DNA of 64,000 bases. Origin: Sphingosinicella sp. CPCC 101087. Its GTDB lineage: Bacteria; Pseudomonadota; Alphaproteobacteria; Sphingomonadales; Sphingomonadaceae. The translations under genes were made by a program, and so were the position numbers. Shown here in pieces: positions 55,771 to 64,000 of the stretch; position 1 is the stretch's first letter, and each line of letters opens with the position of its first letter. The stretch lies in the NCBI RefSeq assembly GCF_004151485.1, contig NZ_SBFF01000002.1, positions 186,001-250,000 on the forward strand, in the 5' to 3' direction. The notes below the pieces were generated by a model. It was not told the DNA's origin. It did not search any database and saw only the letters and a program-made list of their open reading frames with translations.

Positions 55771-58440
55771 ATGACCCAATATGTGTACCGCTTCGGCGGC
55801 GGCGTCTCGGAAGGCCAGGCCGGCGACAGGAACCTTCTGGGCGGAAAGGGCGCCAACCTCGCCGAAATGAGCGCGATCGGCCTGCCGGTGCCGCCCGGCT
55901 TCACCATCTGCACCGAAATGTGCGCGCTCTATTATCGTGAGGGCGAGCGATTCCCGGACGGGCTGACCGACGAGGTCGCGACCGGGATCGCCCATATCGA
56001 GAAGGTCACCGGCAAGAAGTTCGGCGATCCGGCCGACCCCTTGCTCGTGTCGGTCCGGTCCGGCGCGCGCGTGTCGATGCCCGGCATGATGGACACGGTG
56101 TTGAACCTCGGCCTCAATGACGAAACAGTGCAGGGCCTCGCCGCCGCGTCCGAGGACCCGCGCTTCGCATGGGACAGCTACCGCCGGTTCATCCAGATGT
56201 ATTCGGACGTCGTGCTTGGCCTGGATCACGATGCCTTCGAGGAGGCGCTGGAGATCGCCAAGGAGGATAAGGGCGTCCATCTCGACACCGACTTGGAGGC
56301 CGAGGATTGGGAGAGATTGACCGCGCGCTACAAGGCACTCGTCCAGGAAGGGCTCGGGCGGCCTTTTCCCGAGGACCCGCACGACCAGCTCTGGGGCGCG
56401 ATCGGCGCGGTGTTCGGGTCGTGGAACGGCGACCGGGCGAAGACCTACAGGCGACTGCACCATATTCCGCACGATTGGGGAACCGCCGTCAACGTCCAGG
56501 CGATGGTGTTCGGGAATCGCGGCGACAGCTCGGCCACCGGCGTCGCCTTCACCCGCGATCCGTCGACCGGAGAGCGGGCTTATTATGGCGAATATCTGAT
56601 CAACGCGCAGGGTGAGGACGTCGTCGCCGGGATCCGTACGCCGCAATATCTCACCCGCGCGGCGCGCGAGAAGGCGGGCGCCCGCTCGCCGTCGATGGAA
56701 GAAGCGCTGCCCGAGGTCTATGGACAGCTTGCCGGAGTGTTCGAGACGCTCGAACGCCACTATCGCGACATGCAGGACATCGAGTTCACCGTCGAGCGCG
56801 GCACGCTGTGGATGCTGCAGACGCGGACCGGCAAGCGAACCGCCAAGGCGGCGCTGAAGATTGCGGTCGACATGGCGCAGGAAGGCCTGATCTCCGAAGA
56901 GGAGGCCGTGCTGCGCATCGATCCGTTGCAGCTCGACCAGCTGCTCCACCCGACGCTCGATCCGAAGGCCGAGCGTGACGTCATCGCCAAGGGTCTGCCG
57001 GCGTCGCCAGGTGCGGCTTGCGGCAAGGCGGTGTTCGACGCCGACAGCGCGGTTCAGCGCGCCGGAGCCGGCGAAGACGTGATTCTGGTGCGCGTCGAGA
57101 CCTCGCCCGAAGATATTCACGGCATGCACGCGGCCAGAGGGATATTGACCGCTCGGGGCGGCATGACCAGCCATGCTGCGGTCGTCGCGCGCGGCATGGG
57201 TCGCCCCTGCGTCAGCGGCGCCGGCGCGATATCGATCGACTATAGGAACCGCCGGATGCGCGTCGGCGGGCGCGAAGTCGCAGAGGGTGAGGTCATCACC
57301 CTGGACGGCACCACCGGCGAGGTGATGTTCGGCGAGGTCCCGACCGTTCAACCGGAGCTGGTCGGCGATTTCGGCACCCTGATGGTCTGGGCTGATTCGG
57401 GCCGGCGCCTGCGGGTGCGGACCAATGCCGAGACGCCGAAGGACTGCCGAACGGCGCTGGAGTTCGGGGCGGAAGGGATCGGCCTTTGCCGAACCGAGCA
57501 CATGTTCTTCGATCCCGACCGGATCACGAACGTACGCCAGATGATCCTGGCGCAGAACGAGACCGATCGCCGTGCCGCACTCGACAAGCTGTTGCCGGCC
57601 CAGCGAGGCGACTTCGAGGAGATCTTCCGGATCATGGAAGGACTGCCGGTCACGATCCGGTTGCTCGACCCGCCGCTGCACGAATTCCTGCCGCATGCGG
57701 AGGAGGAGTTCGCCGAGGTTGCCCGCGTCTCCGGGACGGACGTGGAGATGCTGCGCCGTCGGGCGGCCGAGCTGGCCGAGGCCAATCCGATGCTCGGCCA
57801 TCGCGGTTGCCGACTCGGAATCACCTACCCCGAGATTTACGAGATGCAGGCGCGCGCCATCTTCGAGGCCGCCGTCGCGGTCGCGCGCGATGGCGCGACG
57901 CCGCCCTTGCCCGAGGTGATGGTGCCGCTGGTCGCCACCCGCGCCGAGCTGGCGATCATCCGCGCTCTCATCGAGCGGGTCGCGGCGACGGTGTTCGAGG
58001 AGCAGGGACTCGAGGTCGACTACCTCGTCGGGACGATGATCGAGCTGCCCCGGGCCGCGCTCGCTGCGGCCGACATCGCGCAGGAGGCGCGATTCTTCAG
58101 CTTCGGCACTAACGATCTGACCCAGACCGCGCTCGGCGTCAGCCGCGACGATGCCGGCCGTTTCCTCGGCACCTATGTCGAGCAGGGGATATTTGCGCGC
58201 GATCCGTTCGTCAGCATCGACGTCGAAGGAGTCGGCGAGCTGATCGCCATCGCCGTCGAGCGGGGGAGGAGAAGCCGGCCCGACCTCAAACTCGGTATTT
58301 GCGGCGAGCATGGCGGCGACCCGGCGTCGATCGGCTTCTGCGAGCAGGTCGGGCTCGATTATGTCAGCGCGTCGCCCTATCGCGTGCCGATCGCCCGTCT
58401 GGCCGCTGCGCAGGCGGCGTTGCGCAAGGCCAAGGGCTGA
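55771..58440 (+). CDS. ppdK: Pyruvate, phosphate dikinase
   Basis: Interconverts pyruvate and phosphoenolpyruvate with ATP and phosphate. 889 residues. ATP-grasp domain (NLLGGKGANLAEMSAIGLPVPPGF), phosphohistidine domain with H468 in GGMTSHAAVVARGMGRPCVSG, and PEP/pyruvate TIM barrel (CRTEHMF, RGCRLGITYPEIYEMQARAI, FSFGTNDLTQTALGVSRDD, GICGEHGGDPASI with the catalytic Cys). ATG 55771 gives the family start; 55 bp after glyS, an alphaproteobacterial arrangement. Confidence 0.97.
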   Translation: MTQYVYRFGGGVSEGQAGDRNLLGGKGANLAEMSAIGLPVPPGFTICTEMCALYYREGERFPDGLTDEVATGIAHIEKVTGKKFGDPADPLLVSVRSGARVSMPGMMDTVLNLGLNDETVQGLAAASEDPRFAWDSYRRFIQMYSDVVLGLDHDAFEEALEIAKEDKGVHLDTDLEAEDWERLTARYKALVQEGLGRPFPEDPHDQLWGAIGAVFGSWNGDRAKTYRRLHHIPHDWGTAVNVQAMVFGNRGDSSATGVAFTRDPSTGERAYYGEYLINAQGEDVVAGIRTPQYLTRAAREKAGARSPSMEEALPEVYGQLAGVFETLERHYRDMQDIEFTVERGTLWMLQTRTGKRTAKAALKIAVDMAQEGLISEEEAVLRIDPLQLDQLLHPTLDPKAERDVIAKGLPASPGAACGKAVFDADSAVQRAGAGEDVILVRVETSPEDIHGMHAARGILTARGGMTSHAAVVARGMGRPCVSGAGAISIDYRNRRMRVGGREVAEGEVITLDGTTGEVMFGEVPTVQPELVGDFGTLMVWADSGRRLRVRTNAETPKDCRTALEFGAEGIGLCRTEHMFFDPDRITNVRQMILAQNETDRRAALDKLLPAQRGDFEEIFRIMEGLPVTIRLLDPPLHEFLPHAEEEFAEVARVSGTDVEMLRRRAAELAEANPMLGHRGCRLGITYPEIYEMQARAIFEAAVAVARDGATPPLPEVMVPLVATRAELAIIRALIERVAATVFEEQGLEVDYLVGTMIELPRAALAAADIAQEARFFSFGTNDLTQTALGVSRDDAGRFLGTYVEQGIFARDPFVSIDVEGVGELIAIAVERGRRSRPDLKLGICGEHGGDPASIGFCEQVGLDYVSASPYRVPIARLAAAQAALRKAKG

Positions 58441-58456
58441 CGGCGACTAATCGGTT

Positions 58457-58708
58457 CTATAGCGGCCCGCGCCGGTCTTCCGGGTGGCGCCGCGCCTCGT
58501 CCCGGGCGGCGGCATGGCGGAGCGTGTCCATCTCGTCCGCCTCACGCCTCAGGCGCGCATTCTCCGCTTCCAGCTCCTCGCGTCGCGCGACCTCGTCGCG
58601 GTAGCGGCGTTTCCATTTCGGACTGGCGAGGAATGCCATGCCGAGGAACAGGCCGAGCAGAAACGCCAGCAACAGCACCAGCCACTGGTCGGGCGTGAAA
58701 GCTTCCAT
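58457..58708 (-). CDS. Small single-span membrane protein with a coiled coil
   Basis: 83 residues. One membrane segment near residues 8-28 (WLVLLLAFLLGLFLGMAFLAS), then a basic and acidic heptad-rich tail KRRYRDEVARREELEAENARLRREADEM that should form a coiled coil in the cytoplasm. No family recognised. Lies convergently after ppdK and downstream of the Tad genes on the same strand, 84 bp after tadC. Confidence 0.72.
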   Translation of the reverse strand: MEAFTPDQWLVLLLAFLLGLFLGMAFLASPKWKRRYRDEVARREELEAENARLRREADEMDTLRHAAARDEARRHPEDRRGPL

Positions 58709-58792
58709 GGCTCGCTCTCCGTCGTTGATCGCGTCAAGAACCGCGAGTGCCGCACGATTGTTCCGCGGCAGTTACGAGGGAGACGCCGCGCG

Positions 58793-59785
58793 TCAGGACA
58801 TCAAGGAGTCCTTGATCGAGCAGGCGGCCGGCCCGAGAATCACGATGAACAGCACCGGAAGGATGAACAGGATCAGCGGCACCGTCATGATCGCGGGCAG
58901 GCGCGCTGCCTTCTCCTCCGCGCGCATCATCCGTTCGTTGCGGAATTCGGCCGACAGCACGCGCAGCGCGCTCGCCAGCGGGGTGCCGTATTTCTCCGTC
59001 TGGATCATCGTCGCGACGACTCCGCGGACGGCTTCCAGGTCGATCCGATTGGCTAGATTCTCGAAGGCCTGGCGCCGGTCGGTCAGGAAGCCCAGCTCGA
59101 TCGAGGTCAGCGCGAACTCGTCGCCCAGCTCCGGATAGGCCTTGCCCAACTCGCGCGCCACGCGGCCGAACGCCGCGTCAACGGTAAGACCTGCCTCGGC
59201 GCAGATGACCAGCAGGTCGAGGGCGTCGGGCAGGCCCTTGCGGATCGCGTCCGAGCGCTTCTGGACCTTGTTCTTGAGATAGAGGTCGGGCGCCTTGTAG
59301 GCGAGAATGAGGGTACCGGCCACCAGCCCGTATTTCTTGACCGGCCCCCAGGTAGGGAAGGTGTCGAGAAAATAGACCAGGACGATCGCCGTCCCGCCGA
59401 GCACCACCGGCAGCACGAAGCGCGCGAAGATGACGACGAAGGCTAGATCCTTGGAGCGGATGCCCGCCTGCATCAGCCGCTGCTGGGCCTTCACCACCTG
59501 CTCGTCCTGAAGCATCTTGAACGAGGCGAGGAGGCCGCGGACCTTGTCGGCCATTTCGTTGCGATTGCTGATGCTCTTGCGGCGTCTCGAGGTGGAGGCG
59601 ACGATGCCGGCCTTGAGCTGCTCGCGCCGCTGGTTGAGTGCCTTGACCCTCTTGGCCATGGGATCGCGCACCGTCGCGGCCGCGTAGATGGCGACGAGCA
59701 CTGCGAGCGTCGCCACGGCGGCGAGCCCGCTCGCGATCATGGCGATGTCGATTCCGAGCAGGGTCGGGGGAGGGGCGGGTGCCAT
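58793..59785 (-). CDS. tadC: Tad pilus inner-membrane platform protein TadC
   Basis: 330 residues of the type II secretion F (T2SSF) domain: N-terminal membrane span IAMIASGLAAVATLAVLVAIYAA, then ALDLLVICAEAGLTVDAAFGRVARELG and KYGTPLASALRVLSAEFRNERMMRAEEKAARLP, and C-terminal spans. Forms the platform for Flp pilus assembly with TadB. 19 bp after tadB in the same operon. The C-terminus ends the recognisable Tad genes; no TadD follows. Confidence 0.92.
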   Translation of the reverse strand: MAPAPPPTLLGIDIAMIASGLAAVATLAVLVAIYAAATVRDPMAKRVKALNQRREQLKAGIVASTSRRRKSISNRNEMADKVRGLLASFKMLQDEQVVKAQQRLMQAGIRSKDLAFVVIFARFVLPVVLGGTAIVLVYFLDTFPTWGPVKKYGLVAGTLILAYKAPDLYLKNKVQKRSDAIRKGLPDALDLLVICAEAGLTVDAAFGRVARELGKAYPELGDEFALTSIELGFLTDRRQAFENLANRIDLEAVRGVVATMIQTEKYGTPLASALRVLSAEFRNERMMRAEEKAARLPAIMTVPLILFILPVLFIVILGPAACSIKDSLMS

Positions 59786-59804
59786 CGTTGCTGCGCTTTC
59801 CCTG

Positions 59805-60782
59805 TCAGATCTCGAAGCTGACCATGCGCGACATGATGAACGCGCCGATGGCCATCCAGACCAGCCCGACTCCGCCGGCTATCATCAGCCGCGGGTCGAC
59901 GAAGAAGTTCTGCATATACTTGTCGTTGACGAGCCAGATCAGGCCGAAGACAATGAACGGGAGCGCCCCGACTATATAGGCCGAAGCCTTTGACTCCGAG
60001 GACATGGCGCGAATCTTCAGTTTCATCTGGGCGCGCTTGCGAAGCACGTCGGCCAGGTTCGAAAGCGTCTCCGCCAAATTGCCTCCCGTCTCGCGCTGGA
60101 TGGCGAGCGAGATGACGAAGAACTGGAATTCGGGCGTGCCAAGCCGCTCCGAGGTTTCCTGAAGCGCCGCCTCCATCGTCCGCCCGATCTTCATCTTGTC
60201 GCCGACCGTTCGGAATTCGACCGAGACCGGACCCGGTATTTCGCTGGCGACGATGCCGATCGTCTCGGAGATCGGCAGGCCCGAGCGAAGTCCGCGAACC
60301 ATCAGCTCGATCGCGTCCGGGAAACGCGCCGTGAACTTGTTGATCCGAAACTTGATCAGTTTGCCGATGACGAAATGCGGCAAAGCGACGCCTGCGAGCG
60401 CACCGAAGCTGATCGCGATGATCGCCGGCGCGCCCCTGAACAGGAGAAGCAGGCCGACGACGAGCCCGATACCGATCGAGGCTCCTACATAATGGGTGAG
60501 GGTCCAGGACTTGCCGGTTTGCTCCAGCCGGCGCCGCAGGAGGGCCGGGTTGGGAATGAAGCGCTGCGCAAAGCCTTCGGTCTTGCTCTGGCGCTGCGCG
60601 AAGATCCGCTTGAGTTGGGCCTGCGCAGCGATTTCGGAAGAGCGGCTGTGACGGATGCGGACGTTCTCGAGCCTTTTCGCCTGCGCCCGGGCGGTCGACG
60701 GGGAGGAGAAGGCGGCGATGAGGAGGAGCATCGCGCCGAACAGCCCGGCGGCCATCATGAGCATCGGGAACATGGCGGACAT
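59805..60782 (-). CDS. tadB: Tad pilus inner-membrane platform protein TadB
   Basis: 325 residues, T2SSF domain with FPDAIELMVRGLRSGLPISETIGIVASEIPGP and QRETGGNLAETLSNLADVLRKRAQMKLKIRAMSSE as the typical core, with two flanking pairs of membrane spans. ATG 60782 has GGAGA upstream; a further in-frame ATG lies three codons later. Starts 31 bp after cpaE, where a CpaF ATPase gene would usually stand. Confidence 0.93.
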   Translation of the reverse strand: MSAMFPMLMMAAGLFGAMLLLIAAFSSPSTARAQAKRLENVRIRHSRSSEIAAQAQLKRIFAQRQSKTEGFAQRFIPNPALLRRRLEQTGKSWTLTHYVGASIGIGLVVGLLLLFRGAPAIIAISFGALAGVALPHFVIGKLIKFRINKFTARFPDAIELMVRGLRSGLPISETIGIVASEIPGPVSVEFRTVGDKMKIGRTMEAALQETSERLGTPEFQFFVISLAIQRETGGNLAETLSNLADVLRKRAQMKLKIRAMSSESKASAYIVGALPFIVFGLIWLVNDKYMQNFFVDPRLMIAGGVGLVWMAIGAFIMSRMVSFEI

Positions 60783-60813
60783 CACGCAGTCTCCATTCGT
60801 CGCGTGACGGCGG

Positions 60814-62100
60814 TCAAGCCGTCTGCGCCACCGTTGCCTTGGGCTTCTTCGCGACGAGCGACTTGAAGTTGCCGAGCTTGCCGAGCAGCGATCCGCCCGC
60901 CGGCTTTCCTCCAGCTTCTTCGGCCGCGGCCGCCTGCTCGAGCGCAAGCGCCAGCAGCTGATTGAGGGGCTGTGACAGTTTCGACGTCTTGGCTGCCTTG
61001 GCGAGCGGTTGGCCCAGCTTCGCAGCCTGCATCGCGGCCTTCGAATCGGACGGGAGCAGGATGTCGACTTTGCGCTCGATCGAATGCTCGAAATCCTTGC
61101 GGCTGACCTCCTGGATGCCCGGCACGACCTTGTTGGCGGCGACGATCACCTTGGCTTGCCCGGCATTCGCCTTGAGCCATGAAAGGACGCGGATCGCATC
61201 TCGCGTAGCGGCGAGGGTGAAGTCGACCACGACGATGACGACGTTCACGTCGGTTACCAAGTGCGGGAACTGCACCACCATGTTGCGCGGCATGTCGATC
61301 ACCGTGCCTTCGAAGGCATGGCGGATCTCTTCCTGCAGTTGAAAAAAGGCTGAGCCATCCGTCAGAATCCACTGATTCAGTGGCGCCTCGGCCGAGAGGA
61401 CGCTAAGCCGATCGTTGGCTCGGACCATCGCCCGTTCGATGAACAGACCGTCGATGCGGCTCGGATTCTCGATCGCATCGGTGAGACCGCGGCCCGGCTC
61501 GAGGTCGAGAGCAAGCGCGCCGGTACCGAAATGCACGTCGAGGTCGAGCAGGGCGGTGGACCGGCCGGCCTTGTCGCCCATCAGCCAGGCGAGCGAGGAC
61601 GCGATCGTCGACGCGCCGACGCCGCCGCGCACCCCGATCACCGCGGCGGTGACGTTCGGCCGCTCGGCCGCTGTCTCGGTGACGCGAGGACCGGAGATGA
61701 TCATCTGGGCGTTGGCGAACGCGTCCCGCAGCTGGTCCGCGGTGAACGGCTTCAGCAGATAGTCCTGAATGCCGCTCGCGACGAGGTCGCGATAAAGGCG
61801 GACGTCGTTCACCTGCCCGGCGGCGATGACCACGGTGCCGGGCTCGCAAACCTCGGCAAGCGCATTGATGTCGCTCAACGGGTCCCCGGATTCGCTGAGA
61901 TCCACGAACAGGATGCTGGGGCTCGCCGATACCGACAGTGTCTGCACGGCATTGCGCAGGCCGCCTTTGTTGACCTTTTCGGGCGACCAGCCATGCTCGA
62001 CCGCGACCGGGCGCAGAAGGTCTGCGGTCGCATCATCGCAAACGAAGGCGGTGAAGGGATCGCGTAGCGAGGCTGCGCGGGCGTTGAAAGGCGCGTTCAT
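60814..62100 (-). CDS. cpaE: Pilus assembly protein CpaE/TadZ
   Basis: 428 residues. N-terminal receiver-like domain (PSILFVDLSESGDPLSDINALAEVCEPGTVVI, GIQDYLLKPFTADQLRDAF) then a MinD/ParA-type domain. The P-loop reads VRGGVGASTIASSLAW, lacking the signature Lys residues of deviant Walker A motifs, so ATP handling may be altered. Localises the Tad apparatus at the pole in related systems. Its ATG overlaps the cpaD TAA by one base. Confidence 0.92.
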   Translation of the reverse strand: MNAPFNARAASLRDPFTAFVCDDATADLLRPVAVEHGWSPEKVNKGGLRNAVQTLSVSASPSILFVDLSESGDPLSDINALAEVCEPGTVVIAAGQVNDVRLYRDLVASGIQDYLLKPFTADQLRDAFANAQMIISGPRVTETAAERPNVTAAVIGVRGGVGASTIASSLAWLMGDKAGRSTALLDLDVHFGTGALALDLEPGRGLTDAIENPSRIDGLFIERAMVRANDRLSVLSAEAPLNQWILTDGSAFFQLQEEIRHAFEGTVIDMPRNMVVQFPHLVTDVNVVIVVVDFTLAATRDAIRVLSWLKANAGQAKVIVAANKVVPGIQEVSRKDFEHSIERKVDILLPSDSKAAMQAAKLGQPLAKAAKTSKLSQPLNQLLALALEQAAAAEEAGGKPAGGSLLGKLGNFKSLVAKKPKATVAQTA

Positions 62101-62753
62101 TACTGACCACCCGTTGAAGCGCTGGGAAGGGATGGGGCGCTGCCCGGCTGCCGGGCGCGGTAGGTGCGCACGGCGCGACTGGCGGTGGTGCCGCTGCCGA
62201 TGGTCGTGCCTTCCTGGCCGAGCACGAGATCCTCGGGATTGGCCACCATCGCGGCGAGGTTCGAGTTGGTTGCGCAGCCGTAGTTGGATGTCGAAGACGT
62301 CGTCGCGATGATGTCCGGCTCGCTCCAGTCCGGGCATCCCGACACGCTTGCCGTGGTGCGGGTCGCGATTACCCGGACCATCCCCGGCTGAACGTTCCCG
62401 GTCAGCACCGGCGCGCCATCGGCCACCTCCATGCCATAGTCGGCCGCGATGCGCGTGATCGCGTCCCGAGCCTGCGGGCTGAAGAAGCCGCGCGGCTCGT
62501 CGATGGCGAGGCTGTCGCCATAGCCGGTCCCGATCGATTGCAGCCACGCGTCGAGCCGCTGAAGCTCCGCTTCGGAAAGAGCATCGCCGCTGGACGAAAG
62601 ATCGAGCACATAGTCGGTGCGCTGCACCACCGGCTGGTGAAGCGAATTCAGCGTCCGATTATTGGCCGGTGTGGTCGGCCCCTGGTTGAACGCGCAGCCG
62701 CCGGCCGCCAGCCCGAGGGCGGCGAGCGCGGCGAGGGTCGTGATGCGGGTCAT
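62100..62753 (-). CDS. cpaD: Pilus assembly lipoprotein CpaD
   Basis: 217 residues. Lipoprotein signal with Cys in LAAGGCAF. CpaD family features: QRTDYVLDLSSSGDALSEAELQRLDAWL and GMVRVIATRTTASVSGCPDWS with SNYGCATNSNLAAMVANPEDLV. Outer-membrane partner of the CpaC secretin. ATG 62753 chosen because it gives the signal peptide; the open frame extends 11 codons further into cpaC. Confidence 0.93.
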   Translation of the reverse strand: MTRITTLAALAALGLAAGGCAFNQGPTTPANNRTLNSLHQPVVQRTDYVLDLSSSGDALSEAELQRLDAWLQSIGTGYGDSLAIDEPRGFFSPQARDAITRIAADYGMEVADGAPVLTGNVQPGMVRVIATRTTASVSGCPDWSEPDIIATTSSTSNYGCATNSNLAAMVANPEDLVLGQEGTTIGSGTTASRAVRTYRARQPGSAPSLPSASTGGQ

Positions 62754-62785
62754 AGTCGATCCGTCCTTTCCATCTCGGGCGTTCA

Positions 62786-64000
62786 TCAGAAGCCGAAGCC
62801 CGGCTGGGCCGAAGTTCCAGTCTGCGGCGCGGGCAGTGCCGAAGTCTGCGCCAGCTGAGCCGGTGCCGGCCCCGGGACCGGAGCGGCGCTGCTGATCCCG
62901 TCGATTCCGGGCGTGGTCACGGTCTGCGGCGCCGACATTACCGGGACGGGGCGCTGTTCGCCCGTGAGGCTGTCATGATCGCGTCCGATCAGGATACGCT
63001 GCGGATCGTTGGCGTGCCGATAGCCGTCGGTCGGCAGCGAAATCTGCGAGGCCGAGACCGGCCGGACGAGATAGGGCGTAACGACGATAACCAGCTCGGT
63101 CTCGTTGCGGCGGAAGTTGTTCGACCGGAACAGGGCGCCGATGATCGGCAGATTGCCGAGAAACGGCGTACGCTCGAAGCCGTTGTTTCCAGTGTTGCGC
63201 AACAGGCCGGCGATCACGAAACTCTGGCCGGAGCCGAGCTCCACCGTCGTCTCTGCACGCCGGGTCGTGAGCGCCGGTATCTCGATATTGCTCAGAGTGA
63301 CCGCGCCTTCGCTGGTCAGTTCCGACACTTCGGGGCGTACCCGCATCGAGATGCGGCCGTTCTCGAGCACGATCGGGCTGAAGGCGAGACCGACGCCGAA
63401 CTGGCGATATTCGACCGAGATCGCGCCCAACGCCTGCGAGATCGGGATCGGGAACTCGCCGCCCGCCAGGAAGCTCGCCGTTTCGCCCGACAAGGCGGTC
63501 AGCGTCGGCTCCGCGAGAATGGTGACCAGGCCGGTATTCTCGCTCGCATTGACCGCGCCGGCCACGTCCACGCCGAAGATATTCCGGAGGAGGAGCCCGG
63601 CGTTTGAGGTCCCCTCCGGGCGAACGAACGAAAAGCCGCCATCCTCGCCGAACTCGCCGACCTCTCCGCCGCGTCCGAAAACGAACCCGGTGCTGCCGCC
63701 AGAAGGGTCCAGCGAATCGATGTTCACGCCGAGCCGGCGGGTAAGGGACCGGCTCACCTCGGCGATCGTCACCTTGAGCATTACCTGCTGGGGTGTTGCA
63801 AGGCGCAGCCGGCTGATCACTTGGGTCGCCTCGCCGACGAACGTCTGGACGAGACGCTCGGCCTCCTCCGCGTCGGTCGGCTGCGCGACCGTGCCGGTCA
63901 GCAGGACCATCCCGTTCAGGGGAGTTGCCTGGATATCGGCTTCAGGCATGGCGAGATCGAGCAGTTCGCCGACCGAGCCGAGATTTTGGCCCACGCGAAC
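62786..64000 (-). CDS. cpaC: Tad pilus secretin CpaC (5' end outside window)
   Basis: Outer-membrane secretin through which Flp pili leave the cell. The visible 404 residues start within the BON-like periplasmic domain (ATPLNGMVLLTGTVAQPTDAEEAERL) and include the N-terminal contact region QQVMLKVTIAEVSRSLTRRLGV and the secretin core (LTALSGETASFLAGGEFPIP, VELGSGQSFVIAGLL, FLGNLPIIGALFRS, ELVIVVTPYLVRP). The frame remains open to the window edge. cpaD follows after about 32 bp. Confidence 0.95.
   Translation of the reverse strand, partial: VRVGQNLGSVGELLDLAMPEADIQATPLNGMVLLTGTVAQPTDAEEAERLVQTFVGEATQVISRLRLATPQQVMLKVTIAEVSRSLTRRLGVNIDSLDPSGGSTGFVFGRGGEVGEFGEDGGFSFVRPEGTSNAGLLLRNIFGVDVAGAVNASENTGLVTILAEPTLTALSGETASFLAGGEFPIPISQALGAISVEYRQFGVGLAFSPIVLENGRISMRVRPEVSELTSEGAVTLSNIEIPALTTRRAETTVELGSGQSFVIAGLLRNTGNNGFERTPFLGNLPIIGALFRSNNFRRNETELVIVVTPYLVRPVSASQISLPTDGYRHANDPQRILIGRDHDSLTGEQRPVPVMSAPQTVTTPGIDGISSAAPVPGPAPAQLAQTSALPAPQTGTSAQPGFGF

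Noticed and set aside
55648-58311. 887-codon open frame antisense to ppdK
   Set aside because: Low-complexity Arg/Asp/Leu sequence opposite an unambiguous conserved enzyme.

Overview
The window is a contiguous piece of a GC-rich (roughly two thirds G+C by eye) alphaproteobacterial chromosome, most likely from the order Sphingomonadales. The evidence is gene content and protein character: a Rieske/cytochrome b/cytochrome c1 operon downstream of a divergent trmL-hemF pair, an alphaproteobacterial QueE cysteine spacing, a glyQ-glyS-ppdK run, two large TonB-dependent receptors beside hydrolases, and a Tad/Cpa pilus operon. No rRNA, tRNA, insertion sequence, prophage or CRISPR array was recognised. 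The genus cannot be fixed from the sequence alone.

Layout. 1-3.6 kb: end of argD, hslO, a probable small RNA with an intrinsic terminator, then queC-queE. 3.7-8.98 kb: a secreted protein, two paralogous small lipoproteins, lipB, a membrane protein, a GNAT acetyltransferase, hemF and trmL. 9.2-12.6 kb: petABC and apt. 12.8-21.7 kb: an Arg-rich lipoprotein, a MaoC-type protein, a PhoD-type phosphatase, marR-DUF1398, ychF, a large zinc metalloprotease and lysA. 21.7-39.6 kb: a catabolic island with a TonB receptor, an AmpG-like permease, a class C-type serine hydrolase, a PBP4-type DD-carboxypeptidase, an S9 peptidase, an amidohydrolase with an extra C-terminal domain, and a compact operon reading lysR, DUF1611 (DgcN-like), dipeptide epimerase/DgcA-like, N-acyl-D-amino-acid deacylase, DAACS symporter and PhyH-type dioxygenase. 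39.9-47.8 kb: rluE-like pseudouridine synthase, then a second cluster of TonB receptor, NylB-like serine hydrolase and LuxR-type regulator, divergent from an amidase and an AlaX tRNA-editing protein. 47.8-58.7 kb: a secreted Arg/Gln-rich protein, pth, rplY, a TraB/GumN protein, glyQ, glyS, ppdK and a small coiled-coil membrane protein. 58.8-64 kb: a Tad pilus operon (tadC, tadB, cpaE, cpaD, partial cpaC) on the minus strand.

How the parts may work together. The 21.7-39.6 kb island holds most of what a cell needs to take up and dismantle peptides containing D-amino acids, such as murein stem peptides: outer-membrane receptor, inner-membrane permease, peptidases, an epimerase for Glu, a D-amino-acid deacylase and an amino-acid/dicarboxylate symporter. 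The lysR-DUF1611-epimerase core resembles the D-glutamate (DgcN/DgcA) pathway, but the epimerase keeps a DxD motif known from true L-Ala-D/L-Glu epimerases, so the substrate is open. The second cluster pairs two amide-cleaving enzyme folds with a receptor, a regulator and a perfect 8+2+8 palindrome that is a good candidate operator. These two loci and the small RNA upstream of queC are the main points of interest.
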